64,000 nucleotides of DNA from Methyloversatilis universalis EHg5 (GCF_000378945.1 NZ_KB900539.1:1528527-1592526); one strand, 5' to 3'. Counted from the first letter of the stretch, positions 26,405 through 37,255 are shown. Notes: a model not told the origin generated them from the sequence alone. Translations and numbers: made by a program.

Positions 26405-26500
26405 GGGTGTTCTCCTCGTTTGTTGTGATTGAAAGTGCGGGGCGCAGTGTCGGTTAAAACGTACATCCCGTGTCCGGGAAATTTGCCTGCGGACCCCCAT

Positions 26501-26534
26501 GCAAAAGGGCCCGAACGATGTCGGGCCCTTCTGC
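26501..26534 (-). terminator. Terminator downstream of rne
   Basis: AAGGGCCCGA pairs with TCGGGCCCTT around a 6-base loop; on the minus strand the stem is followed by TTTTGC. It lies 25 bp after the rne stop codon. Confidence 0.8.
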
Positions 26535-26558
26535 ACGATGCGGGACGACGGAACGCGC

Positions 26559-29552
26559 TTATTCGCCGCGCGTTTCCACCTGCTGCATCGGTTCGGCGCT
26601 GATCACCGCGGCCGGGCGGCGGCGGCGGCCGAGCGGGGTCTGTTCGACCTCGACCGGTTCGACGCCGGCCGCAGCCGACGTTTCGACCATGACCAGACCG
26701 CTGTCCGACAGCGAACTCTTCAGATCGGGGGCCGGGATCGGCGCGGGGGCTGCCGGGGCGAAGCTGCCCAGGCTTTCCATCGCACGTACCAGGGTGGATT
26801 CGCTGCTGTCGGTCTGCGGCGCCGCCGGCGCTGCTTCCACGACCGCTGCGACCACCGCCGGTTCGACCACCGCCTCGACCGCTTCGCTCACGGTGACGGC
26901 GGCCGTTTCCGGTGCGCTGTCGACCGTTGCGGCGACGGAGTGGTCGGCCGCGGGCTGTTCGCTCCGGGCTTCTTCCTGTACAGCCGCAACGGCTGCGCTG
27001 GCATCGACCGACGTGACGGCAGCCGGGGTTTCGAGCGGCAGGCTGGCCTGTGCAGCAGCGGGGGCAGCGGCAGCAGGCAATTCGACAGCCGGGGTATCGG
27101 CCACCGGCGTACTGACCGGCGCAGCGGCTTCGACAGCGCCGGTGCCCGTCGCTTCGTTGCCTGCTGCGGCGACCGTCAGATCGGCCTCGACGGCCTCTTC
27201 AGCCACGCCTTCGGCGCCGTTCAGCCCCTCGGTGGCGGCATCCGGACGGCGCTCGCCCCGTTCACGACGACCGCCGCGACGGCGACGACGCGGCGCGGCT
27301 GCGCCTTCCTCGCCTTCGGCCGGTGCCGGTACGTCAGCGCCAGTGGCCGCGGCCAGCGGCAGATCAGTCTGTGCCGCCTGGGCGACCGCCTGTTCGCGAC
27401 CGTCATTGGCCGCCCGTTCGCGCGGGGCACGCGGTTCGCGGGGCTCGCGCGGCGGACGCGGTTCACGCGGCTCGCGGACAGCGCCGGCTTCCTGGTCGGC
27501 GCGCGGTTCGCGCGGCTCACGCGGTTCACGCTGCTTGCGCGGCTGGCCATCGCCACGGCCTTCATTGCGTCCCTCGTTACGACCTTCGCCGCGGCCTTCA
27601 CCCTTGTTCGGCTGTTCGGCGCGTGCCTCGCGGCCTTCGCGGTTGTCACGACCTTCACGCGGCTCGCGGCCCTCGCGCTGTTCGCGACCTTCACGGCCCT
27701 CACGGTTGTCACGGCGGTTGCGGTTGCGACCGCGTTCGCCGTCACCGCGCGGGCTGCGCTCGCGCGTCTGCGCCGGCTTGGCTTCAGAGGCCGGCGCCGG
27801 TGCGGGCGCCGGGGCGGACTGGCTGCCACCGAACAGCGAGGCGATCCAGCCGAAGAAGCCGCCCTTGGCAGCCGGCGCGGGCGCCGTGGCGGCGGCAACC
27901 GGAGCGGTTGCGGCAGGTTCGGCCACCACAGGTGCCGGCTGATCCGGCGTGATGTGCTTGATTGCCGCTTCCATGCGCTTCGGACGCTCGTCGGCCGGAA
28001 TGGCGGACGGCGGCTGATAGCCTTCGGAGGACGGGTTGATCGCCATCTGGTAGGACGGCGGCGTCGTGCCTTCCTGATTCAGCTGATCGTGGCGCAGGCG
28101 GATGATTTCGTGCGCCGGCGTTTCGAGGTGCTTGTTCGGGATGAGGACGATGTTGACCTTGTGGCGCAGTTCGATTGCGTTGATGTCGGCCCGCTTCTCG
28201 TTCAGCAGGAAGGTGGCGACATCGACCGGCACCTGGGTATGCACCGCACCCGTGTTCTCCTTCATCGCTTCCTCTTCGAGGATGCGCAGGATGTGCAGCG
28301 CGGCCGATTCGGTCGACCGGATGTGGCCGGTGCCGCTGCAGCGCGGGCACGGGATGTAGCTGGTTTCGGCCAGCGCCGGACGCAGGCGCTGGCGCGACAG
28401 TTCGAGCAGGCCGAAGCGGCTGATCTTGCCCATCTGCACGCGGGCGCGGTCGTGATGCAGCGCGTCGCGCAGCCGGGTTTCCACCTCGCGCTGGGCGCGC
28501 GGGTTTTCCATGTCAATGAAGTCGATGACGATCAGGCCGCCGAGGTCGCGCAGGCGCAGCTGGCGGGCGATTTCGTCGGCAGCCTCGCAGTTGGTGCGCA
28601 GCGCGGTTTCCTCGATGTCGCTGCCCTTGGTCGAGCGGCCCGAGTTCACGTCCACCGCCACCAGCGCTTCGGTGTGGTCGATCACGATGGCACCGCCGGA
28701 CGGCAGATTCACCTGGCGGGAGTAGGCCGACTCGATCTGGTGCTCGATCTGGAAGCGCGAGAACAGCGGCACGTCATCACGGTAGCGCTTGACCCGGGCA
28801 ACGTTGCCCGGCATCACGTGTTCCATGAAGGTGTAGGCCTGGTCGAACACCTCGTCGGTGTCGATCAGGATTTCACCGATGTCCGGCTGGAAGTAGTCGC
28901 GGATGGCGCGGATGACCAGGCTGCCTTCCTGGTAGATCAGGAAAGCGCCGGTCTGCGACTGGGCCGCACCTTCGATCGCGGTCCACAGCTGCAGCAGGTA
29001 GTTCAGATCCCACTGCAGCTCTTCGGCGTTGCGGCCGATGCCGGCGGTGCGGGCGATCAGGCTCATGCCGCCCGGCACTTCGAGCTGGTCCATGGTTTCG
29101 CGCAGTTCGGCGCGATCATCACCTTCGACCCGGCGCGAAACACCGCCACCACGCGGGTTGTTCGGCATCAGCACCAGATAGCGGCCGGCCAGCGAAATGA
29201 AGGTGGTCAGTGCGGCGCCCTTGTTGCCGCGTTCGTCCTTGTCGATCTGGACGATCAGTTCCTGGCCGACGCTCAGCGCATCCTGGATGCGGGCGCGGCC
29301 CGGCTCGAGGTCGGGCTTGAAATAGGAGCGGGAGACTTCCTTGAACGGCAGGAAGCCGTGACGGTCTGCACCGTAGTCGACAAAGCAGGCTTCGAGACTG
29401 GGCTCGATGCGGGTAATGACTGCCTTGTAGATATTGCTCTTGCGCTGCTCCTTGCTGGATGACTCTATGTCGAGGTCGACCAGCTTCTGACCGTCGACAA
29501 TCGCGACGCGCAGCTCTTCGGCCTGCGTCGCGTTGAAGAGCATTCGTTTCAT
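26559..29552 (-). CDS. rne: Ribonuclease E
   Basis: A 997-residue RNase E, the scaffold nuclease of RNA decay and rRNA/tRNA processing. The N-terminal half (about 1-510) has the [10 protein letters not shown] start, an S1 domain near 35-120, the catalytic VIDFIDME motif, and the zinc-link CPRCSGTG. The C-terminal half is disordered: a long Arg/Glu/Gly tract with many EGRE and EPRE units (about residues 590-740), then an Ala/Val/Glu-rich tail. This is where partner proteins and RNA would bind. The start at 29552 has GGGAGAAG just upstream and gives the canonical N-terminus; an ATG 24 bases earlier is less likely. Confidence 0.95.
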   Translation of the reverse strand: MKRMLFNATQAEELRVAIVDGQKLVDLDIESSSKEQRKSNIYKAVITRIEPSLEACFVDYGADRHGFLPFKEVSRSYFKPDLEPGRARIQDALSVGQELIVQIDKDERGNKGAALTTFISLAGRYLVLMPNNPRGGGVSRRVEGDDRAELRETMDQLEVPGGMSLIARTAGIGRNAEELQWDLNYLLQLWTAIEGAAQSQTGAFLIYQEGSLVIRAIRDYFQPDIGEILIDTDEVFDQAYTFMEHVMPGNVARVKRYRDDVPLFSRFQIEHQIESAYSRQVNLPSGGAIVIDHTEALVAVDVNSGRSTKGSDIEETALRTNCEAADEIARQLRLRDLGGLIVIDFIDMENPRAQREVETRLRDALHHDRARVQMGKISRFGLLELSRQRLRPALAETSYIPCPRCSGTGHIRSTESAALHILRILEEEAMKENTGAVHTQVPVDVATFLLNEKRADINAIELRHKVNIVLIPNKHLETPAHEIIRLRHDQLNQEGTTPPSYQMAINPSSEGYQPPSAIPADERPKRMEAAIKHITPDQPAPVVAEPAATAPVAAATAPAPAAKGGFFGWIASLFGGSQSAPAPAPAPASEAKPAQTRERSPRGDGERGRNRNRRDNREGREGREQREGREPREGRDNREGREARAEQPNKGEGRGEGRNEGRNEGRGDGQPRKQREPREPREPRADQEAGAVREPREPRPPREPREPRAPRERAANDGREQAVAQAAQTDLPLAAATGADVPAPAEGEEGAAAPRRRRRGGRRERGERRPDAATEGLNGAEGVAEEAVEADLTVAAAGNEATGTGAVEAAAPVSTPVADTPAVELPAAAAPAAAQASLPLETPAAVTSVDASAAVAAVQEEARSEQPAADHSVAATVDSAPETAAVTVSEAVEAVVEPAVVAAVVEAAPAAPQTDSSESTLVRAMESLGSFAPAAPAPIPAPDLKSSLSDSGLVMVETSAAAGVEPVEVEQTPLGRRRRPAAVISAEPMQQVETRGE

Positions 29553-29929
29553 CAACTTCTCCCGCGCGCACCGCACACGGGCAGGACAAACCGCTCGTCA
29601 ATTAATAACGTCTATCTTGTCGGCTGCAATCGGGTTTTTTCGATGGGAACGGACGGGGGACGTGGAGGGGTCTGCCAACTCTCAATGCAGCCGCACTGTG
29701 CGACTGCCTGGGGGATTCTGCCTGTACGGTACTCGCGCTACTCAGTACACTCGCTACTTTGGGTGAGCGGGATTAACCCGTGATCCGGTTCTGGCCTGTT
29801 CAAGAAGGACTGCATGAGGAAGCACTTCACCGTCTTAATGTCACCCGGCGTCCGCCACTTCGAGCTGGATGCGCTTCACGCTGCGTCTGTATTGAAATCA
29901 GAACAAAAACCCGCCGCAGTATATTTGAA
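29553..29929. other. Divergent rne-rluC intergenic region
   Basis: This 377-bp stretch has no gene I can support. It must contain both promoters and the rne 5' leader; in E. coli that leader is long and mediates autoregulation by RNase E. TATATT at 29920-29925 resembles a -10 box for rluC but lies only 5 bp before the assumed start. I see no conserved leader hairpin by eye. Confidence 0.5.
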
Positions 29930-30910
29930 ATGAAGGAGTTGGGTAAAGAAGCTCCGAAGGTGGTGCGGCATGTGGTGGACGCGGAGGACGCGGGCCAGCG
30001 CATCGACAACTTCCTGCTGCGGGTATGCAAGGGCGTGCCGAAAAGCCACGTCTATCGCATCCTGCGTTCCGGCGAGGTGCGTGTTAACAGCAAGCGGGTC
30101 GACCAGACCTACCGGCTGGCCGAGCACGACGAGGTACGCATTCCGCCGATCCGTCTGGCCGCGCCCGGGGCGCCGGCCGCGGTGCCGGCGCTCGAATTCG
30201 ACATCCTGTACGAGGACGAGGCCTTTCTGGCGATCAACAAGCCGGCCGGCATCGCGGTTCACGGCGGCTCGGGCGTCAGTTTCGGCGTGATCGAAAGCCT
30301 GCGCCGGGCGCGGCCACAGGCCCGGCTGCTGGAACTGGCGCACCGGCTGGATCGCGAAACCTCCGGCATCCTGCTGATTGCCAAGAAGCGCTCGGCACTG
30401 ACCGCGCTGCACGACGCTTTCCGCGACGGCGCGATGGACAAGCGCTATTTCGCGCTGGTGAAGGGGCGCTGGCTGAATCCGGTCCAGCACATCAGGCTGG
30501 CGCTGACCAAATACCTGACCGAATCCGGCGAGCGTCGAGTGTCGGTGGATCCGGATGGCAAGACCGCCCATTCCATCGTCGAGCTGGAGGCGCGCTGGCC
30601 CGGCTACAGCCTGCTCGGCGTGCGCATCAAGACCGGCCGCACCCACCAGATCCGGGTTCATCTGTCGGCCAGCGGGTTTCCGATCGCCGGCGACGAGAAG
30701 TACGGCGATTTCCCGCTGAACAAGGCGCTGCGCAAGGAGGGGTTGCCACGCATGTTCCTGCACGCGCACAGCCTGTCGCTGAACCACCCGCTCACCGGCG
30801 AACGCCTGCAGATCGAGGCGGCGCTGCCCGACGACCTGGCCGGCTTCGTGCGCCGGCTCGACCAGCAGCATCCGCGCGAATTCGACCGTGCGGCCCGCAC
30901 ACAGCCCTGA
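29930..30910 (+). CDS. rluC: 23S rRNA pseudouridine synthase RluC
   Basis: A 326-residue RluA-family enzyme. An S4 RNA-binding domain covers about residues 22-75, followed by the catalytic domain with HRLDRETSG; Asp141 is the nucleophile. RluC modifies positions 955, 2504 and 2580 in E. coli 23S rRNA. The gene lies divergent from rne, as in enterobacteria. The start is uncertain, since no ribosome site precedes the ATG at 29930. Confidence 0.92.
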   Translation: MKELGKEAPKVVRHVVDAEDAGQRIDNFLLRVCKGVPKSHVYRILRSGEVRVNSKRVDQTYRLAEHDEVRIPPIRLAAPGAPAAVPALEFDILYEDEAFLAINKPAGIAVHGGSGVSFGVIESLRRARPQARLLELAHRLDRETSGILLIAKKRSALTALHDAFRDGAMDKRYFALVKGRWLNPVQHIRLALTKYLTESGERRVSVDPDGKTAHSIVELEARWPGYSLLGVRIKTGRTHQIRVHLSASGFPIAGDEKYGDFPLNKALRKEGLPRMFLHAHSLSLNHPLTGERLQIEAALPDDLAGFVRRLDQQHPREFDRAARTQP

Positions 30911-30916
30911 TTCCCC

Positions 30917-31573
30917 ATGCCCGCACAGTTCGACCTCATCGTTTTTGACTGGGATGGCACGCTGCTCGATTCCGCAGCAGCCATCGTCCATGCCATCCAG
31001 CACGCCTGCGTCGATATCGGCGTTCCGCCGCCGGACGACGCGACCGCGCGTTCGGTCATCGGCCTTGGCCTGATCGACGCGCTGGCCCGTGCCGTGCCTT
31101 CGCTGCCGGTGTCGCGCCATCAGGAGCTGGCCGGCCGCTACCGCTATCGCTATCTGGCGCGCGACCATGAACTGACGCTGTTCGGCGGCGTTCCGGAGCT
31201 GCTGGACGACCTGGCCGGGCGAGGGCATACGCTGGCGGTGGCTACCGGCAAGAGTCGCGCAGGCCTGAACCGGGCGCTGGGGCATACCGGGCTGGGGCCG
31301 AAGTTCGCCGCCACCCGTTGCGCCGACGAGTCGGTGTCCAAGCCAGCGCCGGACATGGTGCTGGAACTGATGGAAGAGCTGGGCCATGCGCCGGAACGCA
31401 CGCTGGTGATCGGCGACACCACGCACGACCTGCTGATGGCCCGTCACGCCGGCTGTGCCGCGGTGGCGGTGAGCTATGGCGCGCATCCGCTGGACGAACT
31501 GCTGGCGGCCGGGCCGCGTGGCCATGTGGCCAGCGTGGACGAACTGGCGGAGTGGCTGCGGTGTCACGCATGA
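30917..31573 (+). CDS. HAD-family hydrolase, phosphoglycolate-phosphatase-like
   Basis: A 218-residue HAD phosphatase. FDWDGTLLD gives the nucleophile Asp11 and acid Asp13; VATGKSRAG and VIGDTTHDLLMA are motifs II/III and IV. A helical cap of type C1 lies between. The substrate is not determined; sugar phosphates or phosphoglycolate are usual for the subfamily. It starts 6 bp after rluC and overlaps the next gene, an arrangement common in betaproteobacteria. Confidence 0.9.
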   Translation: MPAQFDLIVFDWDGTLLDSAAAIVHAIQHACVDIGVPPPDDATARSVIGLGLIDALARAVPSLPVSRHQELAGRYRYRYLARDHELTLFGGVPELLDDLAGRGHTLAVATGKSRAGLNRALGHTGLGPKFAATRCADESVSKPAPDMVLELMEELGHAPERTLVIGDTTHDLLMARHAGCAAVAVSYGAHPLDELLAAGPRGHVASVDELAEWLRCHA

Positions 31574-31911
31574 AGGTGTGCGCGGCGGGGGAACTCGACG
31601 AAGGCGGGGTCGGCGTGCGCTTCGAGATCGAGCGCGCCGGTGTGCCGGTGCAGGCGTTTGCGATCCGCTTCCGGGGCAAGGTGTATGGATATGTCAACAG
31701 TTGCCGCCATGTACCGATCGAACTGGACTGGAACCATGGCGAGTTCTTCGATACTTCAAAGCTATACTTGATCTGCTCCACGCACGGTGCGCTGTACGCA
31801 CCCGATACCGGCCTGTGCGTGGGCGGTCCCTGTCGCGGCAAGCGGCTCGAAGCGCTGGGGCTCGAAGAATCCGAAGGACAGGTGTGGCTGTCCGAAGCAC
31901 GCAGCGAGTAA
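31561..31911 (+). CDS. Small Rieske [2Fe-2S] protein
   Basis: A 116-residue single Rieske domain. Cys48 and His50 (SCRHVP) and Cys72 and His75 (ICSTHGALY) are the complete ligand set, unlike the degenerate protein at 14111-15094. It could pass electrons in an oxygenase or biosynthetic system, but its partner is not evident. GTG at 31561 has GGAG 8 bases upstream and overlaps the HAD gene by 13 bp; ATG at 31570 is the alternative. Confidence 0.88.
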   Translation: MSRMKVCAAGELDEGGVGVRFEIERAGVPVQAFAIRFRGKVYGYVNSCRHVPIELDWNHGEFFDTSKLYLICSTHGALYAPDTGLCVGGPCRGKRLEALGLEESEGQVWLSEARSE

Positions 31912-31921
31912 CTGAAACATC

Positions 31922-32887
31922 ATGTCCGAATACGATCGTCAGTCCGAACAGCGCACCGATGCAACGTGGGAGCGCAAGCTGATAGAGCGACTGGCTCTTG
32001 AATCCGTCGTCGAACAGCGTCGTCGCCGGCGCTGGAGCATCTTCTTCCGCCTGGTCGGCTTCGCCTATCTGGGCGTGCTGGCCTTCGCGCTGATCGACTG
32101 GAGCGCGCTGTTCAATCAGGCCGAACACCGCAAGCACACTGCACTGGTGGAGCTGAGCGGCGTGATTGCGCCCAATGGCGAGGCCAGTGCCGACCGCATC
32201 ATTTCGTCGCTGCAGTCCGCCTTCGACGACAAGAACACCCAGGGCGTCATCCTGAAAATCAACAGCCCGGGCGGCAGTCCGGTGCAGAGCGGCATCATCA
32301 ACGACGAAATCCAGCGTCTGCGCGCGCTCTATCCGGATACGCCGCTGTACGCGGTGGTCGAGGACATCTGCGCATCCGGTGGTTACTACGTCGCGGTGGC
32401 GGCCGATCGCATCTATGTAGACAAGGCCAGCATCGTCGGCTCGATCGGCGTGCTGATGGACGGTTTCGGCTTCACCGGCCTGATGGACAAGGTGGGGGTG
32501 GAGCGCCGCCTGCTGACTGCAGGGGAGAACAAGGGCTTCCTGGATCCGTTCTCTCCGCAGGACGAGAAGCAGAAAGCCCACGCCCGCGTGCTGCTGGGCG
32601 ACGTACACCAGCAGTTCATCGAGGTGGTGCGCAAGGGTCGGGGTGATCGCCTCAAGGAGTCGCCGGACATGTTTTCCGGTCTGATGTGGAGCGGCTCGCG
32701 CAGCATCGAACTTGGCCTGGCTGATGATCTCGGCAGCGTGGAGTTCGTAGCGCGCGATGTGGTGAAAGCGGCCGACATCGTCGATTTCACCCAGCGTCAG
32801 AACATTGCCGAGCGCTTCGCCAAGAAGTTCGGGGCCAATCTGGGTGAAAGCGTGGCGGGTGCGCTGGGTCAGGTCGGCATGCGCTGA
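31922..32887 (+). CDS. S49-family signal peptide peptidase (SppA-like)
   Basis: A 321-residue membrane serine protease that degrades leftover signal peptides. One transmembrane helix spans about residues 39-59. The catalytic serine is Ser152 (ICASGGYY), and the general-base lysine fits Lys204 (TAGENKGFLDPF). It is the short, single-domain form rather than the 67-kDa enterobacterial SppA. It starts 10 bp after the Rieske gene in the rluC operon. Confidence 0.92.
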   Translation: MSEYDRQSEQRTDATWERKLIERLALESVVEQRRRRRWSIFFRLVGFAYLGVLAFALIDWSALFNQAEHRKHTALVELSGVIAPNGEASADRIISSLQSAFDDKNTQGVILKINSPGGSPVQSGIINDEIQRLRALYPDTPLYAVVEDICASGGYYVAVAADRIYVDKASIVGSIGVLMDGFGFTGLMDKVGVERRLLTAGENKGFLDPFSPQDEKQKAHARVLLGDVHQQFIEVVRKGRGDRLKESPDMFSGLMWSGSRSIELGLADDLGSVEFVARDVVKAADIVDFTQRQNIAERFAKKFGANLGESVAGALGQVGMR

Positions 32888-32902
32888 CCTCTGCGGCTGG
32901 CT

Positions 32903-33634
32903 TCAGCCGGCCAGCAGCAGGAAAAGGGCCGGACGGCGGTCGATGCGGCCGATCTCGTCGGCGGTCCATTGTGCGACCGGCCGGGTCCGTATGAACTGGT
33001 CGGGTGCGGTCAGCGCGGCGGCGATGCACAGCAGGGTGTCGCCGCGGCAGTGCGCGCGTATCGCGTCGAACATCCGCAGATTGCGATACGGCGTTTCGAT
33101 GAACAGCTGGGTCTGGCGCAGCCGCATCGACTGCTTTTCCAGTTCGGTCAGCGCCTTGCTCCGCGCGGCGTCGTCGACCGGCAGGTAGCCGTGGAAGGCG
33201 AAGGATTGCCCGTTCAGTCCTGAAGCCATCAGTGCGAGCAGGATGGACGAGGGTCCGACCAGTGGCGCGACCGGAATGCCCATCGCGTGGGCAGTGCGTG
33301 CGGCCAGTGCGCCCGGGTCCGCCACACCTGGGCAGCCGGCGTCCGAAATGACCCCGGCGCTGCGACCGGCGAGCACCGGCGCCAGCAGCTCGCGCAGCAG
33401 GCGCCCGTCTTTTTCCGGGGGCAGTTCGACGATGTCCAGTTCGCGCAGCGGGGTCGGGTGTTCCAGGCGCTTCAGCGTGGCGCGCGCCGATTTGGCGCTT
33501 TCGACCAGGAAGTAATCCAGCTCGTGTGCGCGCTCGCGTACTGCGGCGGGGGTGTCGAGGGCGCTGCCGGTGGCGGCGTCCAGCGGGCTGGGCAGCATGT
33601 AGAGCGTGCCCGGTGCGCGATGTGCGTCGCTCAT
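32903..33634 (-). CDS. Tetrapyrrole-methylase-fold SAM methyltransferase, RsmI-like
   Basis: A 243-residue protein of the tetrapyrrole methylase/RsmI superfamily. GTLYMLPSPLD replaces the usual GTLYxVATPIGN start; VISDAGCPGVADPG and PLVGPSSILLALMASG are the S-adenosylmethionine-binding segments. It diverges enough from RsmI that it may modify another rRNA site or a different target. Its start overlaps the maf stop by 4 bp (ATGA). Confidence 0.8.
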   Translation of the reverse strand: MSDAHRAPGTLYMLPSPLDAATGSALDTPAAVRERAHELDYFLVESAKSARATLKRLEHPTPLRELDIVELPPEKDGRLLRELLAPVLAGRSAGVISDAGCPGVADPGALAARTAHAMGIPVAPLVGPSSILLALMASGLNGQSFAFHGYLPVDDAARSKALTELEKQSMRLRQTQLFIETPYRNLRMFDAIRAHCRGDTLLCIAAALTAPDQFIRTRPVAQWTADEIGRIDRRPALFLLLAG

Positions 33635-34215
33635 GGCAGTGGATAGCCCAGTTCGCGCAGGATGGCGCTGAGTCGTATCAGCGGCAGGCCGACCAGCGCA
33701 GTCGGATCGTCGCCGCTGAGCCGTTCCAGCAGTGCAATGCCCAGGGATTCCGATTTGGCTGCGCCGGCGCAGTCCAGCGGATCGTCGAGATCGATGTAGC
33801 GTTCGATTTCGGCTTGCGACAGCGGGCGGAACACGACTTCGGTCGGCACGACCGTCTCGTACGTCTGGCCGCTGCGGCCGTCGATCACGCACAGTGCGGT
33901 GTCGAACACCACGGTCTGTCCGCTCAGTTCGGCCAGCTGGGCGATGGCGGCGTCGCGCGTACCGGGCTTGCCATACTGACGGTTGCCACATGAGGCCACC
34001 TGGTCGGAGCCGATCACGGTATGGCCGGGCAGGCGGGTGGCGATGGCTTCCGCCTTCTGCCGCGCCAGTCGGGCAGCGAGCGCGCGCGGTGTTTCGCCGG
34101 AGGTCGGGCTTTCGTCGATGTCCGGCGATGCGGTTATGAAGGGAATGCGCAGACGCGACAGCAGTTCGCGCCGGTAGCGCGAGGACGAGCCAAGGACGAG
34201 TTCGGGCAGGGGCAT
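33631..34215 (-). CDS. Maf-family nucleoside triphosphate pyrophosphatase
   Basis: A 194-residue Maf/YceF protein that removes modified nucleotides such as 7-methyl-GTP. GSSSRYRRELL is the N-terminal substrate loop, SPDIDE lies near residue 31, and TVIGSDQV has the catalytic aspartate. I chose the ATG at 34215 because the family begins two residues before the first strand; ATG at 34248 is possible. It is divergent from yceD, as in many proteobacteria. Confidence 0.9.
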   Translation of the reverse strand: MPLPELVLGSSSRYRRELLSRLRIPFITASPDIDESPTSGETPRALAARLARQKAEAIATRLPGHTVIGSDQVASCGNRQYGKPGTRDAAIAQLAELSGQTVVFDTALCVIDGRSGQTYETVVPTEVVFRPLSQAEIERYIDLDDPLDCAGAAKSESLGIALLERLSGDDPTALVGLPLIRLSAILRELGYPLP

Positions 34216-34341
34216 GGTGCGGGCGGAAAGCAGGGCGGTCTGAGCCATTCGGGCGCAGCGCGCTTTGACATACACAGGCCGCGGATAGTATCATTTACGG
34301 TTTGTTTCTCCCGCCTCGCGAGATGTCGTGGCGCCACAGGC

Positions 34342-34890
34342 ATGGCTGAACAGACCGGAAACACGCTGTCGGGCGACGAATTGCAGGTGCGCATCGATGC
34401 ACAGCAGTTTGCGCGTGCCGGACACACCCTAGCGGGTGAGGTCGGAATGGCCGCTTTCGAGCGGCTGAGCGCTGAATGCGACAGTGAAGAGATCGGAGCG
34501 CGCGCGGTGCGTTGGGCGCTCCAGGGGTCGGTTGATGCAGAGGGCGTGTGCTGGCTGTCGCTCGATGTGACGGCAGACGTGCCCATGCAGTGCCAGCGTT
34601 GCCTGGGCAGTGTGGTGGTCGAGGCTCACGGGGTGTCGCGCTTCCGTCTTGTGTTCGCGGGCGAAGAGTGGGGCGACGAGGATCTCGAAGACGATAGTTT
34701 CGAGGCACTCGAAATCGATGGGCCGCTGGATCTGGCGACCCTGGTCGAAGACGAGGTGCTGCTGGCGCTGCCGACCGTGCCGACGCACACGCAGTGCGCC
34801 ATGCCGGCGAAAGCCGGTGAACAGGTTGAGCCGGTCGTTGAAAAGCGGCCCTCGCCGTTCGCGGTGCTCGAAAAGTTGAAACGGAATTGA
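34342..34890 (+). CDS. yceD: YceD family protein (DUF177), 23S rRNA accumulation protein
   Basis: A 182-residue DUF177 protein. The CQRC motif in the centre (MQCQRCLG) and an acidic stretch ([11 protein letters not shown]) are characteristic. In E. coli and plants its homologues are needed for 23S rRNA processing. It precedes rpmF by 73 bp, the standard gene order yceD-rpmF-plsX. Confidence 0.9.
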   Translation: MAEQTGNTLSGDELQVRIDAQQFARAGHTLAGEVGMAAFERLSAECDSEEIGARAVRWALQGSVDAEGVCWLSLDVTADVPMQCQRCLGSVVVEAHGVSRFRLVFAGEEWGDEDLEDDSFEALEIDGPLDLATLVEDEVLLALPTVPTHTQCAMPAKAGEQVEPVVEKRPSPFAVLEKLKRN

Positions 34891-34963
34891 TTCATGCTCG
34901 CCGGCAGGTGCTGGCGGGTTGGTACGTCGAGTTTTTTATCCGGTTATCCGGGGGAGTTGTTTC

Positions 34964-35143
34964 ATGGCTGTCCAGCAAAACAAGAAGTCGCCGTCGAAGC
35001 GCGGCATGCATCGTGCCCACGATTTCCTGACCGCGCCGGCGACCGCCGTCGAGTCGACCACGGGCGAAACCCACCTGCGTCATCACATCTCGCCGAGCGG
35101 TTTCTACCGCGGCAAGAAGGTGCTCAAGACCAAGGGCGAGTGA
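34964..35143 (+). CDS. rpmF: Ribosomal protein bL32
   Basis: A 59-residue L32 protein: [19 protein letters not shown] is the universal N-terminus. It lacks the zinc-binding cysteines found in some bacteria. GGGGGAG precedes the ATG by 7 bases. Confidence 0.97.
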   Translation: MAVQQNKKSPSKRGMHRAHDFLTAPATAVESTTGETHLRHHISPSGFYRGKKVLKTKGE

Positions 35144-35222
35144 TCATCGCCTTTCCGTTGTTTCCGGCCCGCCGCATCCGTGCGGCCGAACCGGGCAAAC
35201 GTGAATTGATCGGGTGCGTGGC

Positions 35223-36236
35223 ATGAGCTATACCCTGGCCATCGATTGCATGGGCGGGGATCATGGTCCGTCCGTCACCCTTCCGGCTTCCCTGGCCTAT
35301 CTGCGCAGGGATCCGGACTGCAACCTCCTTCTGGTAGGTCTGCAGGATGTCCTCGATGCGGAACTGAAGCGGCTCGGCGCGGATCGCGAGCCGCGGCTTT
35401 CTGTCGTCCACGCGTCCGAGGTGGTCGGTATGGATGAACCGCCGGCGCAGGCGCTGAGAGGCAAGAAGGATTCCTCGATGCGGGTTGCAATCGACCTGGT
35501 CAAGGAAGGGCGTGCCCAGGCCGCGGTGTCGGCCGGCAATACCGGCGCGCTGATGGCCATTTCCAAGTTCGTGCTGAAGATGCTTCCGGGCATCGACCGG
35601 CCGGCCATCGCATCCATTCTGCCCACGGTGAAGGGTCACACCTATGTGCTCGACCTTGGCGCCAATGTCGATTGCACGTCTGAACATCTCTGCCAGTTCG
35701 GCCTGATGGGCGCGATGCTGGTGTCTGCGCTCGAATCGCGTGAACGCCCCAGCGTCGGTCTGCTCAATATCGGCGAAGAAGAGATCAAGGGTAACGAGGT
35801 GGTCAAGGGCGCTGCAGAACTGCTGCGGGCCAGTGACCTCAACTTCTACGGCAATGTGGAAGGCAACGATATCTACAAGGGCACGACCGATGTCGTCGTG
35901 TGCGACGGTTTTGTCGGCAATGTCGCGCTGAAGACTTCGGAAGGGCTGGCTCAGATGATCGGCACCTTCCTGCGCGAGGAATTCAGCCGCGGACCGCTGC
36001 GCAAGCTGATGTACATCGTGGCTCGCCCGGTCATCGCGGCCTTCCGCAATCGGGTCGATCATCGTCGTTACAATGGCGCCAGCCTGCTGGGCCTGCGAGG
36101 CGTTGTGGTGAAGAGCCACGGCTCCAGCGACGCCTACGGCTTCGAGCAGGCGGTGGCGCGTGCCGCCGACGCGGTGCGCAACGATCTGATTGCCCGCATC
36201 ACCCAATGCATGAAACGTACCGAGGTAGCTGCATGA
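35223..36236 (+). CDS. plsX: Phosphate acyltransferase PlsX
   Basis: A 337-residue PlsX that converts acyl-ACP to acyl-phosphate for phospholipid synthesis. [10 protein letters not shown] near the start and VSAGNTGA near residue 100 are family signatures. ATG at 35223 is the family-like start ([11 protein letters not shown]); a GTG 9 bases earlier is possible. The stop overlaps the fabH start by 4 bp. Confidence 0.95.
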   Translation: MSYTLAIDCMGGDHGPSVTLPASLAYLRRDPDCNLLLVGLQDVLDAELKRLGADREPRLSVVHASEVVGMDEPPAQALRGKKDSSMRVAIDLVKEGRAQAAVSAGNTGALMAISKFVLKMLPGIDRPAIASILPTVKGHTYVLDLGANVDCTSEHLCQFGLMGAMLVSALESRERPSVGLLNIGEEEIKGNEVVKGAAELLRASDLNFYGNVEGNDIYKGTTDVVVCDGFVGNVALKTSEGLAQMIGTFLREEFSRGPLRKLMYIVARPVIAAFRNRVDHRRYNGASLLGLRGVVVKSHGSSDAYGFEQAVARAADAVRNDLIARITQCMKRTEVAA

Positions 36237-37195
36237 CTTTCTGCCGCATTACCGGTACCGGTGGCTATCTGCCCGGTGCCCCGGTGTCGAACCATGACCT
36301 GGTTGCCCGGGGGATCGAAACGTCTGACGAGTGGGTCAGCGAACGCACCGGCATCCGCTTCCGCCACTTCGCGGCGGAGGCAGAACATTCCAGCGATCTC
36401 GCCCTGCATGCGAGCCGGAAGGCGCTGGAAGCGGCCGGTCGCAGTGCTGCCGACGTAGACCTGATCATCGTCGCGACCTCGACGCCGGACCAGGTTTTCC
36501 CGAGTACCGCCTGCATCCTCCAGCACAAGCTGGGCAATCGCGCCGCCACCGCCTTCGACGTGCAGGCGGTGTGTTCCGGCTTCGTCTATGCGTTGACGGT
36601 GGCGGAGAAGTTCATCCGCTCGGGCTCGCACAAGTGCGCTCTCGTCATCGGTGCGGAAGTGTTCTCCCGCATCCTGGACTGGAACGATCGTGGCACCTGC
36701 GTGCTGTTTGGCGACGGTGCCGGCGCGGTGGTGCTTGAAGCGTCGGACGAGCCGGGCATCCTGGCCTCTGCGCTGCATGCCGACGGCCATTACCATGACA
36801 TCCTGTCGGTGCCTGGTCAGGTGTGCAATGGCGCCGTGTCCGGCACGCCACTGCTCCAGATGGATGGCCAGGCGGTATTCAAGTTCGCAGTGCGCGTGCT
36901 GGGTGATACCGCGGTCGAACTGATGGCGGCGGCCGGTCTTCCGCTCGATGCGCTGAACTGGCTGGTGCCGCACCAGGCCAATATCCGCATCCTGCAGTCG
37001 ACCGCCAAGCGGCTCGATCTGCCGATGGAACACGTGGTGACCACGGTGGCCGATCACGGCAACACCTCGGCCGCTTCGGTGCCGCTGGCGCTGGACGTGG
37101 CGGTGCGCGACGGCCGCATCAAGCGCGGCGACCACGTGATGCTCGAAGGCGTGGGCGGCGGCTTCACCTGGGGCGGCGTGCTGCTGCGCTACTGA
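36233..37195 (+). CDS. fabH: 3-oxoacyl-ACP synthase III
   Basis: A 320-residue KAS III that starts fatty acid chains from acetyl-CoA and malonyl-ACP. The catalytic triad is Cys114 (AVCSGF), the histidine in VPHQANIRI and the asparagine in DHGNTSAAS. The ATG overlaps the plsX stop, so translation is likely coupled. Confidence 0.96.
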   Translation: MTFCRITGTGGYLPGAPVSNHDLVARGIETSDEWVSERTGIRFRHFAAEAEHSSDLALHASRKALEAAGRSAADVDLIIVATSTPDQVFPSTACILQHKLGNRAATAFDVQAVCSGFVYALTVAEKFIRSGSHKCALVIGAEVFSRILDWNDRGTCVLFGDGAGAVVLEASDEPGILASALHADGHYHDILSVPGQVCNGAVSGTPLLQMDGQAVFKFAVRVLGDTAVELMAAAGLPLDALNWLVPHQANIRILQSTAKRLDLPMEHVVTTVADHGNTSAASVPLALDVAVRDGRIKRGDHVMLEGVGGGFTWGGVLLRY

Positions 37196-37255
37196 TCCGC
37201 AGGGGCGCTCCGGGCGGGCGCCCTGCATCGCTGGACATCTGATTCCGGACACACC

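Noticed and set aside
27420-27760. Repetitive Arg/Glu-coding stretch as a possible CRISPR or tandem DNA repeat
   Set aside because: The units vary in length and stay in frame with rne; they are low-complexity protein repeats, not regularly spaced DNA repeats.
26499-29462. Plus-strand open frames within rne
   Set aside because: They mirror the rne repeats and have no start signals; rne itself is fully supported on the minus strand.
31561-31911. Small Rieske protein as electron donor for the Rieske-like protein at 14111
   Set aside because: The latter lacks metal ligands and the two genes are 16 kb apart in unrelated operons.
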